Below are positions 1 through 10,188 of a stretch of 28,099 nucleotides of DNA, piece by piece. Where the stretch lies: NCBI GenBank assembly GCA_002435325.1, contig DJMJ01000025.1, positions 5,108 through 33,206 of the forward strand, given 5' to 3'. The position numbers and the translations under genes are program-made. The stretch comes from Nitrospira sp. UBA6493 (GTDB taxonomy: Bacteria > Nitrospirota > Nitrospiria > Nitrospirales > Nitrospiraceae). The notes below the pieces were generated by a model. That model was not told where the DNA came from. It ran no database searches and worked only from the letters and a program-made list of their open reading frames with translations. How positions within the stretch are numbered: the stretch's first letter is position 1; each line of letters begins with the position of its first letter.

Positions 1-2292
<2,292 letters not shown>

Positions 2293-2385
2293 GGCGTAGG
2301 TTTTCCCTGTGTGAAAATAATGGGTCGCGTTGAGCGGCCATAATACTGGATGGCCCCTTGAGCAGCAAGGCAACGGCCCGCTTTC

Positions 2386-2415
2386 TTGACAGACCTTCTC
2401 ACGCGCCGATACGAT
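2386..2415 (+). promoter_or_regulatory. Candidate sigma-70 promoter for the gene at 2422
   Basis: A perfect TTGACA at 2386-2391 is followed after 18 bases by TACGAT (2410-2415, four of six consensus positions). Transcription would begin at about 2422, the A of the most likely start codon, so the mRNA could be leaderless. No Shine-Dalgarno sequence is visible before that ATG, which fits. The prediction comes from motif matching only. Confidence 0.4.
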
Positions 2416-2421
2416 GCCAGA

Positions 2422-3210
2422 ATGAAAAGGAGGACGGCGTTGCCTACCCGAGCACTCTGGTATAGCCTGCTACTGCTGCTCTCAGCCTGCGTGCTTCCCC
2501 TTTCGCTCTCAGCAGCCCCCTATTTCGAAGACGGCTTTCTCGGATTAACACAAAAAGAACTGCATGAACGATTGGGCATGCCGCAAGCCGTGCGGGACAG
2601 AAAATCGGCCCTGCGGATCTTCACCTACTATCCCATCACCGACTGGAAAAAATATTACAGTAAGTTGGTGTCGCCGGAAAACGGCGAGGATGTCTACACC
2701 TTTAAGCGGAATGGTATCGATGTGCGCTATTCATTCAGCTACGCGGTCGACCCCAATGACACGAGCGAAGACCGACCGTTGTTTGTGCGTTTGGTAGACA
2801 TCGAATTTTCCCCGGCCGTGCCGATCGCCCAAGTCCCCTCGCTGGTTCCTGAATTCAAACCGTCTTCCGCGCCCAGTTCGCCGGCCTTCCGCTCGAACAT
2901 CTGGGTCCTGCTTTTTCAGGGGGCTCCGTCCCCCGCCGCGCGTTTTCTCATCAGAGAAAAAGGCAAGGAGCAACTGGATTGGACCCTCACCTATCAGCTC
3001 TTTTCGCTTCAAGGACTTCCCGACTGGCTGACGACCAAATCAACGATCGATCGTATGGAAATCGGCACCCAAAGCCTGCAACTCGTCAAGCAGCGGCAGC
3101 GCCATACCCACGAACCGATCCTGAACCCCTATTCCGCTGAATTCGCCGCGCAAGCTGCCCCCTCACCCGCGAAACGCAAACCGATCCCCATGCCACAATA
3201 CGCGGAGTGA
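2422..3210 (+). CDS. Exported protein of unknown function with BamE/SmpA-like motif
   Basis: 262 residues. I do not recognise the family. The N-terminus (MKRR, then a hydrophobic stretch) is a signal peptide. It may be cut at SLSA|APY, or lipidated at an LSAC lipobox at residues 18-21; the hydrophobic residues after that cysteine favour ordinary cleavage. Just after the signal comes GLTQKELHERLGMPQ, which resembles the short motif of SmpA/OmlA/BamE-type outer-membrane assembly lipoproteins. The C-terminus is rich in Pro, Ala and Lys. An in-frame TTG at 2386 would add 12 residues, but it overlaps the candidate -35 box and would put charged residues before the signal, so I prefer the ATG. The gene converges with the one ending at 3267. 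Envelope location is well supported; function is unknown. Confidence 0.75.
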   Translation: MKRRTALPTRALWYSLLLLLSACVLPLSLSAAPYFEDGFLGLTQKELHERLGMPQAVRDRKSALRIFTYYPITDWKKYYSKLVSPENGEDVYTFKRNGIDVRYSFSYAVDPNDTSEDRPLFVRLVDIEFSPAVPIAQVPSLVPEFKPSSAPSSPAFRSNIWVLLFQGAPSPAARFLIREKGKEQLDWTLTYQLFSLQGLPDWLTTKSTIDRMEIGTQSLQLVKQRQRHTHEPILNPYSAEFAAQAAPSPAKRKPIPMPQYAE

Positions 3211-3266
3211 CCACCGTCGCCTCGAATGAGCCTTCAAAGAACCGTTGGAGGGATTTCCCTGACCAG

Positions 3267-3845
3267 CTATTGGCCGGCTGATTTGAGACGATCCTGTTGG
3301 GCGTGCCCCGCCGCAATGGATTTTTGCTTCAAAATGTCCGCCGGACCATCTTCACTGACGTACATGAGCACTGGCGTTCCAATCCCGAGAACAATCAGCA
3401 GACCCAGCCCTAGCAGGCGCAACATGGGGCTCTTCGTAAGATACATGACGACCAGTAACACGACGGCCCCCCCGCCCGCATAGTTCAGAATCTGAGACTG
3501 ACTGGGACTCATACCGGAAAATTGGATAGACCCGATAGTCGATGCGGATCCCTTCTTCATCGTCGGCAGCGTAACGCCCAGCTCTTTTGCCTTTTCGACC
3601 ATGAGCTGCTTCGCCGTCTCCAGCTTCGAGGAGGGAGGGACCGTGGGATCGGCTTGCTCATGAATCTGAACCTTTGCCCGGTATTTCTCGGGAATGGTGT
3701 CGGGAGATTCAGTTGCATACAGGTTCCCCTGATCATCGATATAGGAATACACCGTCCCGGCCTGGGCTGATGACAAACACAGGTTCAGTAACAGGAAAAC
3801 CATTAATGCGCCGATCGTGAGATCCCTAGATACTCGTAGTCTCAT
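3267..3845 (-). CDS. Membrane protein with DUF4124-like N-terminal region
   Basis: 192 residues. A signal peptide (MRLRVSRD, a hydrophobic core, cleavage near SSAQA|GTV) is followed by TVYSYIDDQGNLYATESP. This resembles the DUF4124 fold, a short beta-rich domain of periplasmic proteins that typically reads YxWxDxxGxxxxS. A linker of about 70 residues leads to two hydrophobic helices near the C-terminus (about residues 125-170), so the protein is probably anchored with its N-terminal domain outside the cytoplasm. The start at 3845 is chosen because GAGGAGGAG lies directly upstream; a start at 3881 would put acidic residues before the signal. The gene is divergent from the one at 3998. Function unknown. 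Confidence 0.78.
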   Translation of the reverse strand: MRLRVSRDLTIGALMVFLLLNLCLSSAQAGTVYSYIDDQGNLYATESPDTIPEKYRAKVQIHEQADPTVPPSSKLETAKQLMVEKAKELGVTLPTMKKGSASTIGSIQFSGMSPSQSQILNYAGGGAVVLLVVMYLTKSPMLRLLGLGLLIVLGIGTPVLMYVSEDGPADILKQKSIAAGHAQQDRLKSAGQ

Positions 3846-3997
3846 CGTCCACTCCTCCTCACTGAACGCGCATGCAATCACCGGGAAACCGTTCGGCTAT
3901 CTCGCTGAATTTTCTCAGGAACCAGCTCAAGCTTGGCTTGACTCACCACACACCCCTTGTTAGCATGCACCGGCTTAAACAGGAAGAAATAACGACT

Positions 3998-4441
3998 ATG
4001 GAACAGTCCCCCTCGACGATGGATACCATTCCCGTGGAACATGAAGAACAGGCCTTTATCCGCCGGCCGCTCGTGCGCAAAGTCATCTATGCCTGCCTGG
4101 CCATCGCCTTCCTGTTGATGGTCGTCTGGCCGATGATCGTCCATTTCCAAGACCCTGATTTTTCAAAACATATCGAGCAACGCCGGGTGATGGCAGGCAT
4201 GACGAAAGATCAGGTCCTCAAATCCTGGGGCGGGCCACAAACCATCAACACCTCCTTTACCGCCGACGGCCTTCGCCGGGAAGAATGGATTTTCGAGGAT
4301 TGGATTAGCACATCCGAGGTAAAGCATCGCTATCTCTATTTTGAAGAGGGCGTGCTCATAGGTGGATGGTTTGAAGGTTCAGAGGAGCGGAGTCCCATGA
4401 ATGCGCCTGTGGACTCCCCTCATCCCAAAATGGGGCGATAA
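3998..4441 (+). CDS. Single-pass membrane protein with BamE/SmpA-like motif, unknown function
   Basis: 147 residues. A cytoplasmic head of about 33 residues precedes one transmembrane helix (about residues 34-52, YACLAIAFLLMVVWPMIV). An outside domain follows with RVMAGMTKDQVLKSWGGPQ, which resembles the short motif of SmpA/OmlA/BamE-like proteins, and then WIFEDW and YLYFEEG strands. The ATG at 3998 is chosen because AGGAAG lies upstream at normal spacing; a longer frame back to 3872 has no such site. It lies 27 bases upstream of the PEP mutase gene on the same strand, so co-transcription is possible, but nothing in the protein suggests a phosphonate role. Confidence 0.75.
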   Translation: MEQSPSTMDTIPVEHEEQAFIRRPLVRKVIYACLAIAFLLMVVWPMIVHFQDPDFSKHIEQRRVMAGMTKDQVLKSWGGPQTINTSFTADGLRREEWIFEDWISTSEVKHRYLYFEEGVLIGGWFEGSEERSPMNAPVDSPHPKMGR

Positions 4442-4468
4442 CCGAGAACTCAAGGTAGGGACCCATTT

Positions 4469-6103
4469 ATGAGTTCGACCCCCAATCACCGCACCACAAC
4501 GCAATTCCGAACACTCCTTCAGTCGGATCAACTCGAATTCATCTGCGAAGCCCACAATGGCCTCAGTGCCAAGATCGTCCAGGAAGCAGGCTTCAAAGGA
4601 ATTTGGGCCAGCGGCCTCTCGATCTCGGCCCAATTCGGCGTCCGCGACAACAACGAAGCCAGCTGGACCCAGGTCCTCGAGGATCTGGAATTCATGTCCG
4701 ACGCCACCACGATTCCCATTCTCCTTGATGGCGACACAGGCTATGGCAACTTCAACAACATGCAGCGGCTCGTCCGCAAACTGGAGCAGCGCAAGATTGC
4801 CGCCGTCTGCATCGAAGACAAGCTCTTCCCCAAGACCAATAGCTTCATCAAGGGCGGCGCCCAGCCCATGGCGGACTTGCACGAGTTCTGCGGCAAGATC
4901 AAAGCCGGCAAAGACGCGCAAACCGACCCGGACTTTTCCATCATCGCCCGCGTCGAAGCCTTCATCTGCGGCTGGGGTCTGGCGGAAGCGCTTCGGCGCG
5001 CCGAAGCCTATCATCAAGCAGGAGCCGACGGCATCCTCATTCATAGCGCCTTGTCGGTGCCGGACGAAATCCTGGCGTTCAAACAGGAATGGGGCAATCG
5101 CTGCCCGGTCGTGATCGTCCCGACGAAATACTACGCCACGCCGACGGATGTGTTTCGCCAGCACGGCTTTTCCATCGTCATCTGGGCCAACCACATGCTC
5201 CGATCTTCCGTGACCGCCATGCAAAAGACGGCCAAGACCCTCAAGGAGCAGGAACATCTGCTCTCTATCGAAGACAAAGTTGCGCCAGTTTCCGAAATAT
5301 TCCGTCTGCAAAACGCAGCAGAGTTGCAAGAGGCCGAAGACCGCTATCTGCCCAAAGGCGCCGAAGACACCACCGCCATCGTGCTGGCCGCCTCACGCGG
5401 CGACGAATTGGGAGAACTCACCGAGCACCAGCCAAAAACCATGGTAAAAATCCAGGGCACGCCGATCCTCTCCCACATCGTGGACGCCTACAACGCCGTC
5501 GGGATCAAGGATATCGTTGTCGTGCGCGGGTATAAGAAAGAAGCCGTCACTCTGCCCAACCTGACCTATGTCGACAATACCGACTATGCCGACAGCGGCG
5601 AGTTAGATTCTCTTCTGAAAGCGCTCAAGTCCAGAAAGGGGCCTGCTCAGAGCACCATCATTTCGTACGGCGATTTGCTCTTCAATAAATACATTCCTCA
5701 GTCCCTGTGCCAGGAGCAGGATGACCTAGTGGTCTTTGTGGACAGCAATTGGCAGGACCAGACCAGCTACACACGACTCGGCGGATTCACCGAATGCACC
5801 ATGCCCAATTCCCGGAAGGCCTTCAATGCTAAAATTTACTTGAAACAATTGGGGGACAGCATTCCCAGTGACGCCATCCACGGAATCTGGATGGGCTTTC
5901 TCAAAGTGTCTCCTTCTGCCCTCCCGCTCATCACCGGCATCATCACCGAACTGCTGGCCAAGCCCGGCAATCGCAAAGCCGGCATCGCCCAATTGCTCCA
6001 AGAACTCTTACAGCGGCAGCAGCCCATCCGCGTCCTCTACACCGTCGGCCACTGGCTCGACATCAACAGCCTGGAGGATGTGGTGCAGGCAGGGAATTTC
6101 TGA
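4469..6103 (+). CDS. aepX: Phosphoenolpyruvate mutase fused to a nucleotidyltransferase-like domain
   Basis: 544 residues in two domains. Residues about 12-295 form an isocitrate-lyase-superfamily barrel with the PEP mutase signature EDKLFPKTNS (residues 116-125) and GDTGYGN. The signature separates PEP mutases, which make phosphonopyruvate and form the C-P bond, from lyases of the same fold. Residues about 305-544 resemble sugar-phosphate or choline-phosphate nucleotidyltransferases (IVLAASRGDELGELT, then PKTMVKIQGTPIL, and a late GHWLDI). The nucleotide loop departs from the usual GxGxR form, so activity on CTP is inference. Thermodynamically PEP mutase needs a partner such as phosphonopyruvate decarboxylase, and none is encoded here. 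AAGGTAGGGA precedes the ATG. The mutase assignment is secure; the second domain's substrate is unknown. Confidence 0.9.
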   Translation: MSSTPNHRTTTQFRTLLQSDQLEFICEAHNGLSAKIVQEAGFKGIWASGLSISAQFGVRDNNEASWTQVLEDLEFMSDATTIPILLDGDTGYGNFNNMQRLVRKLEQRKIAAVCIEDKLFPKTNSFIKGGAQPMADLHEFCGKIKAGKDAQTDPDFSIIARVEAFICGWGLAEALRRAEAYHQAGADGILIHSALSVPDEILAFKQEWGNRCPVVIVPTKYYATPTDVFRQHGFSIVIWANHMLRSSVTAMQKTAKTLKEQEHLLSIEDKVAPVSEIFRLQNAAELQEAEDRYLPKGAEDTTAIVLAASRGDELGELTEHQPKTMVKIQGTPILSHIVDAYNAVGIKDIVVVRGYKKEAVTLPNLTYVDNTDYADSGELDSLLKALKSRKGPAQSTIISYGDLLFNKYIPQSLCQEQDDLVVFVDSNWQDQTSYTRLGGFTECTMPNSRKAFNAKIYLKQLGDSIPSDAIHGIWMGFLKVSPSALPLITGIITELLAKPGNRKAGIAQLLQELLQRQQPIRVLYTVGHWLDINSLEDVVQAGNF

Positions 6104-6222
6104 AGTTTGCTCAATCCCTTCTTTTTCAGTTCTGCCTCTGTTCCCCGGACTCGATGCAACAGCGGCTTAAAATTGAGTACAGTGTGAAGGTCACATTTTC
6201 CTAACGGCTTGGAGCAAGAACA

Positions 6223-6504
6223 ATGAACAGAATACGGCCAGAGCTGATAAAAGATAATCCGGCGGCACCGCAGCCCTATGTAAGCCCGAGGAGAAGTCGA
6301 ACAAGCCCTCGTACTTCTTCGTCGGCGCGGACCAGGACACAGTCGGGAATGAAAGAGGCGCTACAGCTGCTGATGAGATCGGCGGAACGCTTCGTCGACA
6401 GTCTGCCGGCATCGAAAAATAAGAACAAGGAACTGCCCGCGCTTCTGATTGCGATGACCCAGGCGGACCGGCTGCTATCAGCTAAGCGGGCGACAAGAGA
6501 ATAA
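6223..6504 (+). CDS. Small protein of unknown function
   Basis: 93 residues, basic, with a Ser/Arg/Thr-rich N-terminal half (about residues 20-42, likely disordered) and a C-terminal half that could form helices (MKEALQLLMRSAERFVDSL, later LPALLIAMTQADRLLSAKR). GGAG lies eight bases before the ATG, which supports translation. No family is recognised. A shorter open frame exists on the opposite strand, but it has no comparable ribosome site. Moderate confidence that it is a gene. Confidence 0.5.
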   Translation: MNRIRPELIKDNPAAPQPYVSPRRSRTSPRTSSSARTRTQSGMKEALQLLMRSAERFVDSLPASKNKNKELPALLIAMTQADRLLSAKRATRE

Positions 6505-6559
6505 GCAGGCGGTCCTCTCTTTCGGCGCAGATTCGCGTACAGGACAGTCTGGACCTCGC

Positions 6560-6579
6560 CTAAGGTGGCTTAGCCTTTT
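6560..6579 (+). terminator. Weak hairpin followed by a short T run
   Basis: CTAAG (6560-6564) can pair with CTTAG (6569-6573) across a four-base loop, and TTTT follows at 6576-6579. It lies after the small gene ending at 6504 and just before the end of the minus-strand nnrS, so it could serve the plus-strand gene. The five-base stem is short, so this is a tentative call. Confidence 0.3.
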
Positions 6580-6595
6580 CTATACCGGGACAGGC

Positions 6596-7783
6596 CTATG
6601 ATTCGTGGAGGCTCGGGCGAAGGAGAAACGGGCCGTAGCAGACGGCAAATAGAAGATAGGCGCTACTCCAACTCACAGCCGCCATGCCCAACATGACTGT
6701 TGTCGGAAGACCGATTGTCAGTCCGAACACCCTGAAGAGTGCGCCCACGAAAGCCAGCGTATAGATACTGACCGTTAGTGGACCCGCATGCTTAGCCCGG
6801 CCCGTATGGCCCAAGCTGGCGCGGGTCATCACAGCCAGCGTCATCACCCCAACAGCCCCGGTAGTCAGCGCATGCACCGCATGCGCGGCAGAAAGACCGA
6901 TCTCGAACACGGCTCCGCCCAGCACCAACAATGACAGTACAAGCCACCCATAACCTACGTGCAGGACGAACACCAACGGTTCACGCCATGTTAGCCACCC
7001 CTGCCAGCGCGATAGGCGAATCATATTGATGGTCCCTGCGAGGATGAACAAGAAAGCGGTTCCCTTTGCCTGCGGCTGCAGAGTCCAGGCCCCCGCAGCC
7101 AGAACGACCATCACAACCGACAGCCCATCGAAACGGGAGAACGGCGACGGCTGTTGGTTCGCCCCCTGCTGCAACAAATACTCTCCGGTAAAGTTCGGCG
7201 TCACCCGACCACCGATCAACGCCAGTAACACCATGATCAACCCAAGTGCCATACGCTCAGGCATGTCCGTTTCCTCACCGCTCAATGCCCTCACGTGGAA
7301 GAGGATATTCGCGCCGGCATAAACTGTAATCAGCACGCCCATGGGCGCGTGAAACCAGCTTTTGGCTGTAGCAATTTCCCGCCAGACCAGCCCAACAACC
7401 GCAGCGAGAAAGGCTCCGTCTACGACGGACGACACCAGCGGGGAAAACCATGCCCATGCCATGAGAAGGCGTCCCGCAACCCACACCCCCCAAAGCCCCG
7501 CCAACTCACGCCCATGGATCGGTGGACGATCGGTCCAGTTCGGAATCGCCGTTAACAGGAAGCCCGTAATCACGGCGGGCAAAAACCCGAAGACCATCTC
7601 ATGCACATGCCAATCTCGTGCTGAATAGGTCGATGCGAAATTCACAACTCCCGTCAACACCAAGATCCACGCAGACACCGCCAGCCCCGCAAATAGCGCG
7701 GCGCTCAGGAAGAACGGACGAAACCCGCACGAAAAGAAGGGAATGCTCTGAGAGGCCGGTGTTGTCTGCTCTGAATCCATCAT
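6596..7783 (-). CDS. nnrS: NnrS family haem/copper membrane protein
   Basis: About 395 residues, almost entirely hydrophobic with roughly twelve transmembrane helices. The family start is clear: FFSCGFRPFFLSAALFAG, followed by DWHVHEMVFGF and ITGFLLTAIPNWT. NnrS proteins are integral membrane proteins tied to nitric oxide and denitrification stress; they are reported to bind haem and copper and to protect against NO damage, but no reaction is established. This suits an organism living on nitrite or nitrate chemistry. Two adjacent ATGs (7783, 7780) follow a GGGG stretch; an ATG at 7819 with AGG upstream would add 12 residues. It follows the pseudouridine synthase on the same strand within 62 bases, so the two may share a transcript. 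Confidence 0.9.
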   Translation of the reverse strand: MMDSEQTTPASQSIPFFSCGFRPFFLSAALFAGLAVSAWILVLTGVVNFASTYSARDWHVHEMVFGFLPAVITGFLLTAIPNWTDRPPIHGRELAGLWGVWVAGRLLMAWAWFSPLVSSVVDGAFLAAVVGLVWREIATAKSWFHAPMGVLITVYAGANILFHVRALSGEETDMPERMALGLIMVLLALIGGRVTPNFTGEYLLQQGANQQPSPFSRFDGLSVVMVVLAAGAWTLQPQAKGTAFLFILAGTINMIRLSRWQGWLTWREPLVFVLHVGYGWLVLSLLVLGGAVFEIGLSAAHAVHALTTGAVGVMTLAVMTRASLGHTGRAKHAGPLTVSIYTLAFVGALFRVFGLTIGLPTTVMLGMAAVSWSSAYLLFAVCYGPFLLRPSLHES

Positions 7784-7845
7784 CAAAACCCCATCTGCGC
7801 AGGTGCGCACCAAGCCCATATGTTGCCTGGGATCAGAAAACCCGG

Positions 7846-8586
7846 TTAGAGTCTGAGCGCCTTCCTCGCATCTTCAATCGGCATCTCACGCCAGGCGCCA
7901 AGCGGTAGATCTTCTAGTTTGAATGGGCCGTATTGAATACGCCTGAGCCTGGTCACTTCATGCCCCAGAGCCAGGAACAACCGGCGAATTTCCCGGTTCT
8001 TTCCCTGGACCAACACCACTTCCAGATGCGACTCGCGGCCGGAACTCTTTTGAATCTTCACACTGTGGCACTGGAGGCGCTCACCGGCATCGACGACGCC
8101 AACCGTGGCCTCGTTCGCTCGGGCCTCGGTGAATTCACCCCGCACGGATACCAGGTAAGTCCGCATCACTTTATTGGCCGGATCGGTGAGATAGCTCGAC
8201 AAGATCGAATCATTGGTCAGCAACAGAAGCCCGCTGGTCGCCTGATCCAGCCGCCCGATGGCGTGCAGGTAGCCTAAGTCCGCCGGCAACACATCAAAGA
8301 TGGTCTTCCGCGCCTTTTCATCGCTATGCGTCGTGATGACTCCTTTGGGTTTGTGAAAGAACAGAAACCGCTTGGCCGGATCCTGAATCGGCCGGTCATC
8401 AAACGAGATAGCATCTTTCGGCCACAAGACCCAGGTGGCCGGATCGCGAACCACCCGCCCATTGATCTGCACGCGCCCGGCTCGGACCCATTCCTGGCTT
8501 GTGCCACGTGAAGCAATGCCCAGCTTCGAGAGCAATCGATCCACAGTGTACCGTTTCGCAGAGAGGGCAGATTTAGGAGTCACCAT
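7846..8586 (-). CDS. RsuA/RluB-family pseudouridine synthase
   Basis: 246 residues. An N-terminal S4 RNA-binding domain (about residues 11-58, VDRLLSKLGIASR and VQINGRVV) is joined to a catalytic domain with FFHKPKGVITT and the signature GRLDQATSGLLLLTND, whose Asp is the catalytic residue of the family. Later come RTYLVSVRG and GKNREIRRLF, both typical of RsuA/RluB/RluE/RluF enzymes, which convert specific uridines in rRNA to pseudouridine. I cannot tell from sequence alone whether the target is 16S (RsuA) or 23S rRNA (RluB/E/F), so no symbol is given. A GGGAATGG stretch precedes the ATG. Upstream gene of the possible pair with nnrS. Confidence 0.92.
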   Translation of the reverse strand: MVTPKSALSAKRYTVDRLLSKLGIASRGTSQEWVRAGRVQINGRVVRDPATWVLWPKDAISFDDRPIQDPAKRFLFFHKPKGVITTHSDEKARKTIFDVLPADLGYLHAIGRLDQATSGLLLLTNDSILSSYLTDPANKVMRTYLVSVRGEFTEARANEATVGVVDAGERLQCHSVKIQKSSGRESHLEVVLVQGKNREIRRLFLALGHEVTRLRRIQYGPFKLEDLPLGAWREMPIEDARKALRL

Positions 8587-8768
8587 GAACCATTCCCGGT
8601 AATCACACCTGGTTACTCTTCAAGATGAAGAGCCATCGTCAGATCTGAGAAGATCTACAGTCAGCCATCACTATAGTTTTATTTTGACACTAGCGTCGCG
8701 CCTCAAAATAGAAGGGCCGCACGCAGAAGATTCATGGGAAGGCTCGAAAGCAGGACTCAGCTCCCCCG

Positions 8769-9005
8769 CTACCCCCCAGGCTCGACTTCGCGAAGAGGCA
8801 TCCGGAGACGGCGCAGCAAGACGTCGGCTCGATCCCAATCGGCCTCGTCGACCAGCACCTGACAGAGTAAGGCGGAGCATCCGGGATAGAGGCTGCTGAT
8901 GTGTTCGTGCTGGAAGAGGCAGGAAATCGAGTTGGCCTCGCAGAGGCTCTTGATGATCGCGAGTTCTCCCAGATCCTGGGCGGTGGTCAGATAGCGCATC
9001 GCCAT
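8769..9005 (-). CDS. DUF2007-like small protein
   Basis: 78 residues. The sequence MRYLTTAQDLGELAIIKSLCE, then LFQHEHISSLYPG and VLVDEADWDRADVLL, follows the pattern of DUF2007 domains: an N-terminal strand and helix resembling a protein that reads source identifiers, then a beta strand ending in VxxxDxxxAxxLL. These proteins are sometimes labelled putative signal transducers, and their role is not known. It could start at the ATG at 8999 instead. The 182 bases between its end and the pseudouridine synthase gene show no gene. Confidence 0.72.
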   Translation of the reverse strand: MAMRYLTTAQDLGELAIIKSLCEANSISCLFQHEHISSLYPGCSALLCQVLVDEADWDRADVLLRRLRMPLREVEPGG

Positions 9006-9093
9006 GGGTCACCCGGTTCCACTGAAATAGATTGCCGGACTCATCGCGCAAACATTTGCACTTTTCCCGCGTCCCCTCTACACTCGGTCTGCG

Positions 9094-9378
9094 TCAGGGT
9101 GTTTCGGTAATGCGCGCGCGGCGCTCCTGCCCCGGGCCTCCGGACACGGTCAAGACCCGTTTCCATTCGCGCACCTGATACACGGCCCAGGCATTCGGCT
9201 GGCCCTTGTAGAATGCGGCAGGATCTTCGCCGCTGGCGTTCAAGAAGATCGGTTCGGTGAACCCTTCTTCGAGCACGTAATCCAGCAGGCATTCGGTGGA
9301 AAACCCAGGCCCGCGTAGCGCGACGTCGGCCAGTAGAGTGAGAATGTCGTCCGGATTTTGAATGGTAAGTGGATTCAT
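9094..9378 (-). CDS. Small protein of unknown function
   Basis: 94 residues with no recognised family. It has no signal peptide or membrane segment and looks like a compact cytoplasmic alpha/beta protein (DILTLLADVALRG, LLDYVLEEG, WAVYQVREWKRVLTV), ending in a charged tail. AAGGAG sits five bases before the ATG at 9378, which decides that start over a GTG three bases earlier. It is divergent from the CADD-like gene, with 60 bases between the two starts, so the promoters must overlap. Confidence 0.7.
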   Translation of the reverse strand: MNPLTIQNPDDILTLLADVALRGPGFSTECLLDYVLEEGFTEPIFLNASGEDPAAFYKGQPNAWAVYQVREWKRVLTVSGGPGQERRARITETP

Positions 9379-9438
9379 CACAGCTCCTTATAAGGTCGCC
9401 AGATTCTAACGAGGCGGTCTTCAGGAAGGCAAGGTACG

Positions 9439-10188
9439 ATGACAGCACGACTGACACAAGCCCGGTTTCTCGACGCGCTTCTGAAAATCATGGACGGCAA
9501 GCACCATTGGGCCTGGGAGCACTTCGCCACCGGCCGGCTCACCAAGGACCAGCTCAAGATTCATTTTCAGCAGGAATACTTCGTCTACGTGCGCGATTTC
9601 CCTGTCTTCCTCGCGCGCATCCACGGCCAGAACCCCCCGCCAGACGTGCGCCGCATGCTGGCGGAGAATATCTACGAAGAAGATACCGGCGGACTCTCGC
9701 TCGGCCAATCGCATCCGGAGCTCTTCCTCACCATGATGGAAGGGCTGGGATTTTCCGCCAAGGACTTCGAGCATATCCGGCCCCTGCCGGCCAGCCGCGC
9801 CTATCGTGCCTGGCTCGATCAAATGTCTACCCACAAACAATGGGTACTCGGCGCAGCCACGCTCACCGTCTTCGTCGAAGGCAGCGTGAAAGACCGCAAG
9901 GAATTGCGCGAACCCTCCAAACCGAAAACGGCGGAAGAGATCGAGACCACGATCAAGAATCATCCCCTCGTCCGTTTTCACGGCGCCCATCCTGATTCGA
10001 TGGATCTCATTCGCGCCCACCAGCTCGTGGAGGCCGGCCATCGGCACGATGCCTATAAGATGGTGACGGAATACACGCCTTCCGCGGCCCAGCAACAATC
10101 AGTTCAGACTAGCCTCAAGAAAAGCCTACGCCTCTGGCTCGCCTATCGGGACGCAGTCGCCAAGGCCTGCGGGATCAAGAAGGGGTAA
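9439..10188 (+). CDS. CADD/PqqC-like diiron protein, candidate 4-aminobenzoate synthase
   Basis: 249 residues, all-helical haem-oxygenase-like fold of the TenA/PqqC/CADD superfamily. Candidate metal ligands in the expected order are Glu80 or Glu81 (YEEDTGG), His92 (SHPELF), Glu147 (VFVEGS), and an H-x3-E-x2-H set at His194, Glu198, His201, where CADD has Asp in the middle. Chlamydial CADD and a Nitrosomonas relative make 4-aminobenzoate for folate by sacrificing one of their own tyrosines. Without an aligner I place a Trp (Trp24 or Trp26) near the chlamydial donor tyrosine, while Tyr47 and Tyr50 remain, so the function is a hypothesis. AAGG lies upstream of the ATG. The stop overlaps the next start by one base (TAATG). 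Confidence 0.82.
   Translation: MTARLTQARFLDALLKIMDGKHHWAWEHFATGRLTKDQLKIHFQQEYFVYVRDFPVFLARIHGQNPPPDVRRMLAENIYEEDTGGLSLGQSHPELFLTMMEGLGFSAKDFEHIRPLPASRAYRAWLDQMSTHKQWVLGAATLTVFVEGSVKDRKELREPSKPKTAEEIETTIKNHPLVRFHGAHPDSMDLIRAHQLVEAGHRHDAYKMVTEYTPSAAQQQSVQTSLKKSLRLWLAYRDAVAKACGIKKG

Noticed and set aside
4379..5329. 316-codon open frame on the minus strand opposite the PEP mutase gene
   Set aside because: It is fully antisense to a gene with clear catalytic motifs, and its translation has no recognisable domain; long antisense frames are usual in GC-rich coding DNA.
9421..10098. 225-codon minus-strand frame opposite the CADD-like gene
   Set aside because: The plus strand carries the diiron ligand pattern and a ribosome site; the antisense product has no motif.
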